Positions 7,974-16,508 are shown, counted from the first letter of the stretch. The stretch: DNA of 33,944 nt from Methylophilales bacterium (GCA_013205275.1 JABMNG010000152.1:1-33944); one strand, 5' to 3'. The notes: generated by a model not told the origin, from the sequence alone. Program-made: numbers and translations.

Positions 7974-9277
7974 TATTTATTTTTAATCACTCTATATTTG
8001 GCTGCCTCAGCGTGCGCTTGTAGCCCCTCCCCATTAGCAAGGACGGATGCAACAATACCCAATTCACTAGCTGATTCTGCTGTTAAGAATATTAAACTTG
8101 ATCGTTTTTGAAAATCGTAGACACCAAGTGGGGATGAAAATCTTGCTGTTCTTGATGTGGGCAATACATGATTAGGGCCGGCACAATAATCTCCGACAGC
8201 CTCACAGGTGTTTCTGCCCATAAAAATAGCACCTGCATGGTTTATTTTAGTAACTAAGTTCTCAGGGTCATCTACCGACAACTCTAAATGCTCGGGGGCT
8301 ATAAAATTAGATATATTTGCAGCATCCTCTAAGTCTTTAGCTAGGATAAAAATACCCCTGCTTTCAAGGGAAGTTACTATTACACTTTTTCTGCTCATCT
8401 CTTTAATTAATATTTTCATACTATTTAGAACTTGATCGAAAAAAATCTCATCAGTTGATATTAAGATAGATTGTGCCATCTCGTCATGCTCAGCCTGTGA
8501 AAATAAGTCCATCGCAATCCAGTCGGGGTCAGTCTTACCGTCACAGATAATGAGTATTTCTGATGGGCCCGCAATCATATCAATACCAACGACACCAAAA
8601 ACCTTTCTTTTTGCTTCTGCAACATACGCATTACCTGGGCCAACAATTTTATCAACCTGAGGAATTGTTTCAGTACCATAGGCTAATGCCGCAATTGCTT
8701 GAGCGCCACCAATTGTAAAGACTCTATCTACTCCTGCTAATTTTGCTGCAGCTAATACTAAATCATTTTTTTCGCCGTTAGGTGTTGGGACCACCATCAC
8801 CAACTCTTTAACGCCGGCAACCTTTGCAGGTATAGCATTCATTAATACCGATGATGGGTATGCTGCTTTACCTCCAGGAACATATAAACCAACTATATCT
8901 ATAGCGGTTATTTTTTGCCCATAGGTTGATCCTTGTTTGTCCTTATATGACCATGACTCTATTTTTTGTTTTTCATGATACTCCCGGATTCTTCGAGCAG
9001 AAATTTCTAAACATGATCTTGTTTCGCTGGGAATCCTATTTAATGCTTCTTGAAGATCATTTTGACTAACCTCTAAATCAACAACATGCTTAGCCGCCAA
9101 CCGATCAAATTTATTTGAATAATCTAATAAAGCTTTGTCTCCGAATTTCCTTACATCGTTTACTATGCGTTGAGTGGTTTCAATAATCTCAATATTATCA
9201 ATATCATCAAACGATAATAAAGATTTTAGTTCTGAGTAGAAATCAATACTAGAGGATTTTAGTTTTTTAATATTCAC
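7973..9277 (-). CDS. hisD: Histidinol dehydrogenase
   Basis: HisD is the Zn enzyme that oxidises histidinol to histidine in two NAD-dependent steps. The 434-residue product shows YVPGGKAAYPSSVLMN (about 132-147), VGPGNAYVAEAKR (about 213-225), the Zn-binding SQAEHDE stretch (about 260-266) and GPNHVLPTS (about 368-376) near the second Zn histidine. Length is typical. It begins 4 bp after hisG and overlaps hisC by one base. hisG-hisD-hisC-hisB is the usual betaproteobacterial order. Confidence 0.98.
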   Translation of the reverse strand: MNIKKLKSSSIDFYSELKSLLSFDDIDNIEIIETTQRIVNDVRKFGDKALLDYSNKFDRLAAKHVVDLEVSQNDLQEALNRIPSETRSCLEISARRIREYHEKQKIESWSYKDKQGSTYGQKITAIDIVGLYVPGGKAAYPSSVLMNAIPAKVAGVKELVMVVPTPNGEKNDLVLAAAKLAGVDRVFTIGGAQAIAALAYGTETIPQVDKIVGPGNAYVAEAKRKVFGVVGIDMIAGPSEILIICDGKTDPDWIAMDLFSQAEHDEMAQSILISTDEIFFDQVLNSMKILIKEMSRKSVIVTSLESRGIFILAKDLEDAANISNFIAPEHLELSVDDPENLVTKINHAGAIFMGRNTCEAVGDYCAGPNHVLPTSRTARFSSPLGVYDFQKRSSLIFLTAESASELGIVASVLANGEGLQAHAEAAKYRVIKNK

Positions 9278-9281
9278 AAAT

Positions 9282-9920
9282 TTATTTTGATATAGCGTCT
9301 GAAAATTTTTGAATTAGTGGTTGCAGAATTTCTCTGTTAATTTTTAGCGAGGCTTTATTAACGATTAGTCTTGAACTGATATTGCTAATTTCTTCAGTAG
9401 CCACTAGGTTATTTGCTTCCAATGTCTTACCTGTGCTTACTAAATCTACGATTACATCAGATAATCCCACAATTGGAGCTAATTCCATTGAGCCATATAA
9501 TTTAATCAGGTCTATATGAATACCTTTTTTTCCAAAAAATTCTCTTGCTGCTTTAGGGTACTTTGTTGCGACTCGAAGATGAGCCCTTTTAGCAACAATC
9601 TCCCTATAATTAAAGTCTTTTTTTGCGGCTACCATCATTTTACATCTTCCAATATTCAGATCCAGAGGTTGGTATAATTCTGTACCATCATACTCATCTA
9701 ATATATCTTTCCCCGCTATACCAATATCAGCACCGCCCCACTCCACATAAGTTGGCACATCAGACGCTCTAACAATAATTAATTGAATGTCTTTTTGATT
9801 GGTTTCAAAAACTAACTTTCTAGACTCATCAGGGTCATCCTTACAAAAAATTCCTGCCGCATTCAACATTGGCATTGTTTCGGTAAAGATCCTTCCTTTT
9901 GACAGAGCAATCGTAATCAT
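9282..9920 (-). CDS. hisG: ATP phosphoribosyltransferase, short form
   Basis: HisG condenses ATP with PRPP, the first and normally feedback-controlled step. At 212 residues this is the short form. It starts ITIALSKGRIF and has GGADIGIAGKDIL (63-75) and the PRPP loop DLVSTGKTL (about 158-166). The C-terminal ACT-like histidine-binding domain of the long form (about 290-300 residues) is absent. In known short-form systems HisZ, a HisRS paralogue, provides activity and regulation, and hisZ is not in this window. The ATG directly follows the murA stop with no gap. Confidence 0.97.
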   Translation of the reverse strand: MITIALSKGRIFTETMPMLNAAGIFCKDDPDESRKLVFETNQKDIQLIIVRASDVPTYVEWGGADIGIAGKDILDEYDGTELYQPLDLNIGRCKMMVAAKKDFNYREIVAKRAHLRVATKYPKAAREFFGKKGIHIDLIKLYGSMELAPIVGLSDVIVDLVSTGKTLEANNLVATEEISNISSRLIVNKASLKINREILQPLIQKFSDAISK

Positions 9921-11186
9921 TTAATTAATCCTCTTAATTTTGGCGCCAATTTGATTAAATTTTTCCTCAAGACTCTCATAGCCTCTATCCAAATGATATA
10001 TGCGCTCAATTATTGTTTCCCCTTTGGCTGCAAGCCCAGCTAAAACCAAAGAGGCGGATGCCCTTAAATCTGTTGCCATAACATTTGCACCACACAATTC
10101 CTCGCCACCTCTAATGATAGCTGTATTTTGTTTTATATCAATAATGGCGCCCATCCTTACTAATTCCTGAACATGCATAAATCTATTTTCAAAGATAGTC
10201 TCTGTAACCTCGCTCACGCCATCCGCCATTGCATTCATTGCCACAAACTGCGCCTGCATATCTGTGGGAAATCCTGGGTATGGTAATGTTTTTAAATTAA
10301 CAGCTTTCAATCTTCCATCACTCTTAATAGTTATTTTATCTTTATCTATTCTTATTTTTACCCCAGTTTCCTGCAACTTTTGAATGACCGCCCCCATCTG
10401 ATCTGCATCTACTCCCTGGCAGCAAATCTCCCCACCCGTCATAGCTGCTGCAACTAAATAGGTGCCAGCCTCGATTCTGTCAAACATTATCCTATGATTA
10501 GTCCCGGATAAATTTTCAACACCTTGAATTATGACTTTGTCTGTACCAAGGCCTGATATTTTAGCGCCCATCTTAATTAAACAATTTCCTAAATCAATCA
10601 CTTCAGGCTCTTTTGCTGCATTTTCAAGAACTGTCTCACCTCTAGCTAGCGTTGCAGCCATCATTAAATTTTCTGTTCCTGTTACAGTAACTTGGTCCAT
10701 ATAAATCTTAGCGCCCAATAATTTCGCGTCGGGCAAATGTTCTGAGCTGGCATTAATGTATCCTTGATCTATAGTAATTTTTGCGCCCATAGCTTCCAGG
10801 CCACGAATATGAATGTCTACAGGTCGTGAGCCAATAGCGCATCCGCCTGGTAATGAAACTCGAGCCTTACCAAACCTTGATAATAATGGACCTAATACTA
10901 AGACTGATGCTCGCATAGTTTTAACTAAATCATATGGGGCATCTATGTGATTAATTGATTTTGCGATTAACTCAATGGAGTCCTCATCTTTAGATATGCC
11001 TACACCAAGAAACTGCAATAGCTTTACTGTTGTATTAATATCAAAAAGTTTTGGGACATTAGTTAATGTTAGCTTATCTGAGGTTAACAAAGAGCCAATC
11101 AAAATAGGTAATGCAGCATTTTTTGCGCCAGAAATTAAAACATCTCCAAATAATTTACTTTGGCCCTGAATAATGAGCTTATCCAA
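9921..11186 (-). CDS. murA: UDP-N-acetylglucosamine 1-carboxyvinyltransferase
   Basis: MurA transfers enolpyruvate from PEP to UDP-GlcNAc, the first committed step of peptidoglycan synthesis. The 421-residue protein has the substrate-binding SGAKNAALP (19-27, Lys22/Asn23), RASVLVLGPLL (92-102), and the catalytic loop GGCAIGSRPVD with Cys116. The Cys is the residue alkylated by fosfomycin in sensitive enzymes. Length is normal. In E. coli murA also follows the mla genes and ibaG, so this neighbourhood is ancient. grxD ends 2 bp upstream. Confidence 0.98.
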   Translation of the reverse strand: MDKLIIQGQSKLFGDVLISGAKNAALPILIGSLLTSDKLTLTNVPKLFDINTTVKLLQFLGVGISKDEDSIELIAKSINHIDAPYDLVKTMRASVLVLGPLLSRFGKARVSLPGGCAIGSRPVDIHIRGLEAMGAKITIDQGYINASSEHLPDAKLLGAKIYMDQVTVTGTENLMMAATLARGETVLENAAKEPEVIDLGNCLIKMGAKISGLGTDKVIIQGVENLSGTNHRIMFDRIEAGTYLVAAAMTGGEICCQGVDADQMGAVIQKLQETGVKIRIDKDKITIKSDGRLKAVNLKTLPYPGFPTDMQAQFVAMNAMADGVSEVTETIFENRFMHVQELVRMGAIIDIKQNTAIIRGGEELCGANVMATDLRASASLVLAGLAAKGETIIERIYHLDRGYESLEEKFNQIGAKIKRIN

Positions 11187-11188
11187 AA

Positions 11189-11497
11189 TTAATTTCCGGC
11201 AACGATCTTAGCTAATTCTCCTGACTCATAGATTTCTCTCATGATGTCTGCACCACCGATAAACTCAGAATTAATATATAACTGAGGAATGGTAGGCCAG
11301 TTGGAATAAGCTTTAATTCCTTCCCTAATTTCAGGGTCCTGCAAAACATCAACAGTTTCATAATTTGCCCCACATGCATCTAAAATCTGACAAGCTGTAC
11401 TTGAAAATCCGCATTGAGGAAACTTTGGGTTTCCTTTCATAAAAAGGACAATCAAATTATCCTCCAGCAACTCTTTAATTCTATTGTTAATGGTCAT
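11189..11497 (-). CDS. grxD: Monothiol glutaredoxin, Grx4 type
   Basis: This 102-residue thioredoxin-fold protein has the monothiol active site CGFS at 29-32, preceded by MKGNPKFPQ, and a later WPTIPQLYINSEFIGG (about 67-82) with the cis-Pro and GSH-binding GG. CGFS glutaredoxins carry a glutathione-ligated 2Fe-2S cluster and partner BolA-family proteins. Here a BolA-type gene lies 18 bp upstream, so a Grx4-BolA complex is likely. GGAGAAA about 6 bases before ATG 11497 is a good ribosome site. Confidence 0.97.
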   Translation of the reverse strand: MTINNRIKELLEDNLIVLFMKGNPKFPQCGFSSTACQILDACGANYETVDVLQDPEIREGIKAYSNWPTIPQLYINSEFIGGADIMREIYESGELAKIVAGN

Positions 11498-11515
11498 AAT
11501 TTTTCTCCGCTATAA

Positions 11516-11761
11516 TTATTTAGTTAGTTCTTTCCACTCGCTTGCTCTGTAAGTCTTAATTGACAAAGCATGTATGTCTTTTTTCATCATTTCACCTAGT
11601 GACTCATATACCAATTGATGTTGCTTAACCATAGAAATGCCTTCAAATTGATTGCTGACAATAGTCGCTTCAAAGTGAGTGCCGTCATCTCCCTTTACCT
11701 CTATAAACTCACAATTAAGATTAGTGGTAATAGAATTTTTAATCTGGTCAGGTGACATCAT
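11516..11761 (-). CDS. ibaG: BolA-family protein, IbaG/YrbA type
   Basis: The 81-residue protein aligns by eye with E. coli IbaG (YrbA). It has GDDGTHFEATIVS (24-36) with the conserved His of the family, VKQHQLVYESLGEMM (45-59), and IHALSIKTY (about 63-71). IbaG-like proteins bind Fe-S clusters together with CGFS glutaredoxins. Both the next gene and the mla-murA surroundings support IbaG rather than BolA itself. The start is taken as the first of two adjacent ATGs, immediately after the stop of the ABC permease gene; the second would shorten it by one residue. Confidence 0.93.
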   Translation of the reverse strand: MMSPDQIKNSITTNLNCEFIEVKGDDGTHFEATIVSNQFEGISMVKQHQLVYESLGEMMKKDIHALSIKTYRASEWKELTK

Positions 11762-12538
11762 CTAATTCCTTAATTTAAAACCTGATTTTAGCATTCTGAT
11801 CGTAATAAAAGATAAAGCGATAAAAAATAACACTACAATCACTAAGCTAAAATAAGGTGAAACATCTGATTTTCCAAAAAAACCAAACCTAAAACCATCA
11901 ATCATATAAAAAAATGGATTAAGTTGAGAGATTTTTTGCCAGATAGGAGGTAAAGAGTGAATAGAATAAAATACTCCTGACAACATAGACAAGGGCATGA
12001 TTACAAAATTTCCAAATGCCGCCATCTGATCAAACCGATCACACCAGACTCCAGCAATTATACCAAAAGCGCCCATAAGTCCCCCACCTAGCAATGCAAA
12101 TAATAATAATATCCATGGGTGCTCTATGGGTAAATCAATATAAATAATCGAAATTAAATAAATACAAATACCGACAAATAACCCTCTAGCAATTGAAGCC
12201 ATCAGGAATGCAAAAAATAGTTGTAAGTAGCTAAGTGGAGTTAATAATAGGAAAACAATATTCCCCATTACTTTTGACTGAATTAAACTAGATGAGCTGT
12301 TGGAAAATGCATTTTGCAATAGTGACATCATAATCAAGCCAGGAATCAAGAAAGCTGTATAGGCTACACCCTCATAAACCTCCAGACGGCTATCGAGAAC
12401 ATGTGAAAATATTAGTAGGTATAAAATTCCAGTAATTACAGGGGCAGCGACTGTTTGAAATACAACCCGCCAGAACCTTAGTAATTCTTTTTTTAAAAGT
12501 GTCCAAGTTCCAATAATCTGTGTTTTTAATGTAACCAA
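11762..12538 (-). CDS. yadH: ABC-2 type exporter permease, YadH-like
   Basis: This is a 258-residue integral membrane protein with about six hydrophobic segments. It belongs to the ABC-2 permease family; MPLSMLSGVFYSIHSLPP at about 183-200 is a typical late family stretch. E. coli YadH is of similar length (about 256). The ATPase gene ends one base upstream, so the two should form an exporter. The substrate is unknown. Its insertion between mlaB and ibaG-murA hints at an envelope substrate, but that is inference only. Confidence 0.9.
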   Translation of the reverse strand: MVTLKTQIIGTWTLLKKELLRFWRVVFQTVAAPVITGILYLLIFSHVLDSRLEVYEGVAYTAFLIPGLIMMSLLQNAFSNSSSSLIQSKVMGNIVFLLLTPLSYLQLFFAFLMASIARGLFVGICIYLISIIYIDLPIEHPWILLLFALLGGGLMGAFGIIAGVWCDRFDQMAAFGNFVIMPLSMLSGVFYSIHSLPPIWQKISQLNPFFYMIDGFRFGFFGKSDVSPYFSLVIVVLFFIALSFITIRMLKSGFKLRN

Positions 12539-12539
12539 T

Positions 12540-13454
12540 TTATTTTTTATTTCCGGTTAATTTCAAAAATACACTCTCAAGATCTGTGTCTACAGTTTGC
12601 ATATCTATAATCTCAACTTTTGATTTTTTTAATGCTTCCGTAATTTCTGCGATATCAGTAATTTTTTTTAATTCAAAGATGAATGCACCATCTAATTCTG
12701 TGTACGAGAAACGCTCTATTATTTTTGGGAGTTTTTTTTCAGCTCTAAAATTTAAGCGAAGCATTAAATTCTTTGTTGAGAATTTTTTGAGTAAATTCTT
12801 TGTGGTGTCAAGCACAACAATTTTTCCAGCCCTTAGCATCGCAACAGAATTACATAAAGCTTCAGCCTCCTCTAAATAATGTGTTGTTAATACAATAGTA
12901 TGGCCCTCTTTATTGAGCTCTTTAATAAAGCTCCATAGTTTCTGCCTCAATTCTACATCGACGCCTGCTGTTGGCTCATCCAAAACAATTACTGGAGGCC
13001 GATGAACTAACGCCTGGGCAATTAATGCCCTTCTTTTCATGCCCCCAGAAAGCATTCTCATGTTCGTGGCTGCCTTATCTCTTAAGTCCAGTCGATCTAT
13101 TACCTCATCAACCCATTTATCATTCTCTCTCCCTTTCCCAAAATAACCTGCTTGGAACCGAAGCATCTCTCTAACATTAAAAAATGGATCAAAAACTAAT
13201 TCTTGTGGAACAATTCCCACCAAGTGCCTAGCCTCTTGATAATTTTTTTGAACATCTTGACCCATGACAGATATCTTTCCTGATGATGGGTTTGATAAAC
13301 CCCCCAGCATATTGATCATGGTTGATTTACCAGCGCCATTAGGACCAAGGAGGCCAAAAAATTCCCCCTCTGGTATTGAGAGTGTTATGCCATTTACAGC
13401 CTTTACTGACCCATAATGTTTTTTTACATTTTGATAGACAATGGCCGGCTTCAT
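12540..13454 (-). CDS. yadG: ABC exporter ATPase, YadG-like
   Basis: The 304-residue protein has Walker A GPNGAGKST (38-46), signature LSGGMKRR, Walker B VIVLDEPTAGVD, and the switch LTTHYLEEAEALC. The stretch GIVPQE followed by DPFFNVREML resembles E. coli YadG closely. A C-terminal extension of about 80 residues follows the ATPase domain, as in YadG/CcmA-type ATPases. It starts 59 bp after mlaB; the gap contains a tandem hexamer repeat. Its partner permease is the next gene. The transported compound is not known. Confidence 0.93.
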   Translation of the reverse strand: MKPAIVYQNVKKHYGSVKAVNGITLSIPEGEFFGLLGPNGAGKSTMINMLGGLSNPSSGKISVMGQDVQKNYQEARHLVGIVPQELVFDPFFNVREMLRFQAGYFGKGRENDKWVDEVIDRLDLRDKAATNMRMLSGGMKRRALIAQALVHRPPVIVLDEPTAGVDVELRQKLWSFIKELNKEGHTIVLTTHYLEEAEALCNSVAMLRAGKIVVLDTTKNLLKKFSTKNLMLRLNFRAEKKLPKIIERFSYTELDGAFIFELKKITDIAEITEALKKSKVEIIDMQTVDTDLESVFLKLTGNKK

Positions 13455-13492
13455 AATATGTTCTTATTTAAATATATAGAGGGTAAAGAGAT

Positions 13493-13513
13493 CTTTAGCT
13501 TTAGCTTTAGCTT
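13493..13513. repeat. Short tandem repeat of CTTTAG, about 3.5 copies
   Basis: The hexamer CTTTAG is repeated three full times followed by a partial copy. It starts inside a 6-bp inverted repeat (TAAAGA/TCTTTA, 13484-13497). It lies immediately after the mlaB stop and before yadG on the minus strand, so it reads as repeated GCTAAA in the transcript. It is the only tandem repeat of this kind I noticed outside coding sequence. Confidence 0.85.
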
Positions 13514-13810
13514 TTACTTATTTCTTGCATTTGAAATGAATTCTTGGGCGCCATAAAGTCTGGCAAGCTTCGTAAGGTTCTTAGGGATACCCGTGATCAA
13601 GATATTTTGTTTTTTTTCTTTAGCGAGCCGCTTCCATTCAAAAATAAGAGCTAAGAGAGAAGTATCAAGATCTTTAACGCCACTCAAATCCAAATCAATA
13701 GACTGTTCCCAATTGAAATTCTGAACTGCATCAATTAGTTTCGAGATATTTTCAAAGGTTAAATTTCCTTTTAGAGCCCAATTATTTTTTTTAATTTCTA
13801 TGAATTCCAT
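13514..13810 (-). CDS. mlaB: STAS-domain protein of the Mla complex
   Basis: MlaB is a small cytoplasmic STAS protein that binds and stabilises MlaF in the inner-membrane MlaFEDB complex. The 98-residue product has the STAS pattern: beta strand WALKGNLTF (11-19), and LDLSGVKDLDTSLLALIFEWKR with its loop LSGVKDLDTS (43-52) as the conserved Asp/Ser loop, then ILITGIPKNL late on. Its ATG overlaps the mlaC stop by one base. Sequence similarity in this family is weak, so position at the end of mlaFEDC carries weight. Confidence 0.9.
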   Translation of the reverse strand: MEFIEIKKNNWALKGNLTFENISKLIDAVQNFNWEQSIDLDLSGVKDLDTSLLALIFEWKRLAKEKKQNILITGIPKNLTKLARLYGAQEFISNARNK

Positions 13811-14424
13811 TAGTCTTTATTGCTTTTATTTTTTTCTGCTAATTTTTCATTTAATGAGTTCATACCGCCAGCTTTAATTTCACTAGCAAACTGACTTCGA
13901 TAATTTGTAACTAAACTCACTCCCTCTATAACAATATCAAAAACTAACCAAGAATCCCCATCTTTAGCTAAAGCGTAATCAACTTTTATAGGTTGCGCTC
14001 CAGTTTGAACAATCTCTGTTTTTACAGTCACTATTTCATCTGTCGGCTGCATGCGCATGGGCTTAATATCAATACCTTGGTCTTTATACTTTGATAGCGC
14101 TACTGAATAGGTTCTTAATAATAAAGCCCTAAATTCAGACTTAAAATTAGTCTTTTGTTCTTCTGTTGCTGAGCGCCAGGCTTTGCCTAAAACTAATCTT
14201 GATATTTTCTCAAAATCAAAGTTTGGCAATATTTTTTCTTCGGCTATTTTAAATATCTTTTCCTTATTTCCGCCTTGGATATCTTTATCGTTCTTAATTG
14301 CTGATATAACGTCATCCGAAGTTTTCCTAACCAGCTCATCAGGAGCGAGCCCGGCGAAAACGACTGTCGAAAATGAAATTAATATAAAAGCAAGGATTCG
14401 TTTATTGAAAAAATTCAGGTTCAT
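13810..14424 (-). CDS. mlaC: Periplasmic phospholipid-binding protein MlaC
   Basis: MlaC shuttles phospholipids between the outer-membrane MlaA site and the MlaFEDB complex. The 204-residue protein has a signal peptide (hydrophobic ILAFILISFSTVVFA at about 10-24, likely cleavage before GLAPDE). The body has the family's helical start and LLRTYSVALSKY (107-118), followed by VKTEIVQTGAQPIKVDYAL (about 134-152) and WLVFDIVIEGVSLV (about 159-172), typical of Ttg2D/MlaC. mlaD ends one base upstream. Confidence 0.95.
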   Translation of the reverse strand: MNLNFFNKRILAFILISFSTVVFAGLAPDELVRKTSDDVISAIKNDKDIQGGNKEKIFKIAEEKILPNFDFEKISRLVLGKAWRSATEEQKTNFKSEFRALLLRTYSVALSKYKDQGIDIKPMRMQPTDEIVTVKTEIVQTGAQPIKVDYALAKDGDSWLVFDIVIEGVSLVTNYRSQFASEIKAGGMNSLNEKLAEKNKSNKD

Positions 14425-14425
14425 C

Positions 14426-14890
14426 TTATTTATCTTCCTCTGAGGCCTTGCTGTATAGAAATTGACTAATTAGTTTTTCTAAGACAACTGCATCTTGAGT
14501 TTGTGTAATTCGATCATTCTGTTCTAGGTTTTTTGTATCCCCGCCGGCTTCAAGACCGATATATTGCTCACCTAATAATCCAGCTGTATATATATTCGCA
14601 AAAGTATCTTTAGGAAATACATATCGCTTATCAATATCAATGCTTACGACTGCATGGTATGCCTTCGTATCAAACACAATCGAATTAACTCTTCCTACAA
14701 CGACTCCCGCAGCTTTAATAGGTGCTCTAGGTTTTAGCCCCCCAATATTCTCAAAGTTTGCGGTTACCATGTATGTCTCTCTGATGTCATTAGAGGTTAA
14801 ATTTCCAACTTTCGTGGCGAGCCCGAGTAATGATATTATGCCGACTGCCACAAAAATACCGACCCACGCATCAAATTTTATTTTATCCAT
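14426..14890 (-). CDS. mlaD: MCE-domain lipid transport subunit MlaD
   Basis: The 154-residue protein has one N-terminal membrane helix (WVGIFVAVGIISLLGLAT, 9-26) followed by a single MCE domain. The domain includes FENIGGLKPRAPIKAAGVVVG (split across 46-66) and YTAGLLGEQYIGLEAGG (101-117). In E. coli MlaD forms a hexameric ring in the periplasm on top of MlaE. Length is a little below E. coli MlaD (183), through a shorter C-terminus. Lies 26 bp after mlaE. Confidence 0.96.
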   Translation of the reverse strand: MDKIKFDAWVGIFVAVGIISLLGLATKVGNLTSNDIRETYMVTANFENIGGLKPRAPIKAAGVVVGRVNSIVFDTKAYHAVVSIDIDKRYVFPKDTFANIYTAGLLGEQYIGLEAGGDTKNLEQNDRITQTQDAVVLEKLISQFLYSKASEEDK

Positions 14891-14916
14891 AATATCTTTT
14901 CACCCTTATTTGTATT

Positions 14917-15705
14917 TTAACCACTAATCATAAATGATGTAAGCACAAAATCTAATGCCAAAATAGCCAGAGAAGATGTTACAACTGTTCTAGTTGTTGC
15001 TCTACTGACGCCCTCAGCAGTTGGTGGCGCATCAAACCCCTCAAACAGAGCGATAATAGTACATGCAACCCCAAATACTAAGCTCTTAATTAACCCACTC
15101 ATAATATCAAAATTAAAGTCAACGTTCGCTTGCATTTGTGACCAGAAAGCACCTTCATCGACACCAATAATAGGCACAGCAACTACGTAGCCACCCAACA
15201 CACCAACCATTGAAAAAATTGATGCAAGAATAGGCATCGCAATTACGCCCGCCCAAAATCTTGGGGCAATAATTCTTGCAATAGGGCTTACTGCCATCAT
15301 TTCCATTGCTGATAATTGTTCCGTCGCTTTCATCAGTCCTATTTCAGCCGTGATAGCTGTTCCTGCTCTCCCAGCAAACAAAAGGGCAGTAACGACGGGA
15401 CCTAATTCCCTTACCAATGCCAATGCAACCAATACTCCAATTGCCTCAGATGATCCATATTTCTGCAAAGTATAATAACCTTGAAGGCCCAGCACCATAC
15501 CAACAAAGAATGCTGAAACAACAATAATAACCAGCGACATAACTCCTGTGAAGTAGACTTCTCGAATTGTCAGATGAATTCTTTTGAAACTGTCGCCAGA
15601 ATAAACAAAGATTAGAAAAATAAGTCGGGTTGCAGCACCCAATCTTAGAACTCGACTAGTAATTGAATTTCCAAGCTTTTCAAAAAAATTAAATAATGTT
15701 TTCAT
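14917..15705 (-). CDS. mlaE: Lipid transport permease MlaE
   Basis: MlaE is the integral membrane permease of the Mla phospholipid transporter. The 262-residue product has about five hydrophobic helices and the conserved core VVTALLFAGRAGTAITAEIG (103-122) followed by MKATEQLSAMEMMAVSP, the EQL motif of the MlaE/Ttg2B family. Length matches the family (about 260). It lies 8 bp after mlaF and 26 bp before mlaD. Confidence 0.97.
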   Translation of the reverse strand: MKTLFNFFEKLGNSITSRVLRLGAATRLIFLIFVYSGDSFKRIHLTIREVYFTGVMSLVIIVVSAFFVGMVLGLQGYYTLQKYGSSEAIGVLVALALVRELGPVVTALLFAGRAGTAITAEIGLMKATEQLSAMEMMAVSPIARIIAPRFWAGVIAMPILASIFSMVGVLGGYVVAVPIIGVDEGAFWSQMQANVDFNFDIMSGLIKSLVFGVACTIIALFEGFDAPPTAEGVSRATTRTVVTSSLAILALDFVLTSFMISG

Positions 15706-15713
15706 ATTGTCTT

Positions 15714-16508
15714 TTAGAGGCCTAAATCCGAGTTCAAACTTGGGGCATTATAATGAAATGGGACTGGGCCATCTTTCTCACCGTGAATAAATTGCTTAAT
15801 AAACGGCAATTTAGATGTCATTAACTGCTTTGGAGTTCCTTCAGCAGCAACCACCCCATCTGCAATAAAATATACATAATCAGCAAAGGAAAATGTTTCC
15901 GCTACATCGTGGGTCACTATAATGGAGGTCGCACCCAACGCATCGTTTAATGTTCGAATCAAATCACATATGACAGCCATTGATATTGGATCGAGCCCTG
16001 CAAATGGTTCGTCATACATAATAATATCTGGGTCTAATGCAATTGCACGTGCAAGCGCTACTCGTCTTGCCATTCCACCCGATAGCTCGGTGGGCATTAA
16101 GTAGGCAGCACCTCTAAGGCCCACTGCATTTAATTTCAATAACACCAAGTCTTTAATAATATTTTCGGGGAGGTCAGTATGTTCACGCATAGGAAATGCA
16201 ACATTTTCAAAAACAGATAAGTCACTAAATAATGCACCATGTTGAAATAGCATCCCCATCTTTCGTCGCAGCCGATAAATTCCTTCTCTGTCTTGTTGAT
16301 GAACAATCGTTCCATCTACACTCACTTGACCAGCTGTCGGCTTTATCTGCCCGCCAATTAACCTGAGAATCGTTGTTTTTCCGCTCCCGCTGCCTCCCAT
16401 AATGGCCGATACTTTTCCTCTCGGAAACTGCATATTAATTCCTTTATGCAGCTCACGATTGCCATATCCAAATCTTAGATCTTTGATGGAAATAATATTA
16501 TCTGACAT
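15714..16508 (-). CDS. mlaF: Lipid transport ATPase MlaF
   Basis: MlaF powers phospholipid movement by the Mla system at the inner membrane. The 264-residue ATPase has Walker A GGSGSGKTT (38-46), the Q-loop MLFQHGALFSDLSVFENVAFP (split at about 86-106), signature LSGGMARR, Walker B IIMYDEPFAGLDP, and the switch VTHDVAE. MARR rather than QRQ in the signature is typical of MlaF/Ttg2A. It opens the mlaFEDCB group, 58 bp after ccsB; I saw no strong promoter in that gap. Confidence 0.97.
   Translation of the reverse strand: MSDNIISIKDLRFGYGNRELHKGINMQFPRGKVSAIMGGSGSGKTTILRLIGGQIKPTAGQVSVDGTIVHQQDREGIYRLRRKMGMLFQHGALFSDLSVFENVAFPMREHTDLPENIIKDLVLLKLNAVGLRGAAYLMPTELSGGMARRVALARAIALDPDIIMYDEPFAGLDPISMAVICDLIRTLNDALGATSIIVTHDVAETFSFADYVYFIADGVVAAEGTPKQLMTSKLPFIKQFIHGEKDGPVPFHYNAPSLNSDLGL

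Noticed and set aside
12586..13174. Plus-strand open frames opposite the YadG-like ATPase
   Set aside because: They are antisense shadows of a clearly coding gene, with no domain or start signals.
13484..13497. TAAAGA/TCTTTA inverted repeat as a terminator after mlaB
   Set aside because: Six AT-rich pairs with a two-base loop and no U-run; reported only as part of the repeat structure.
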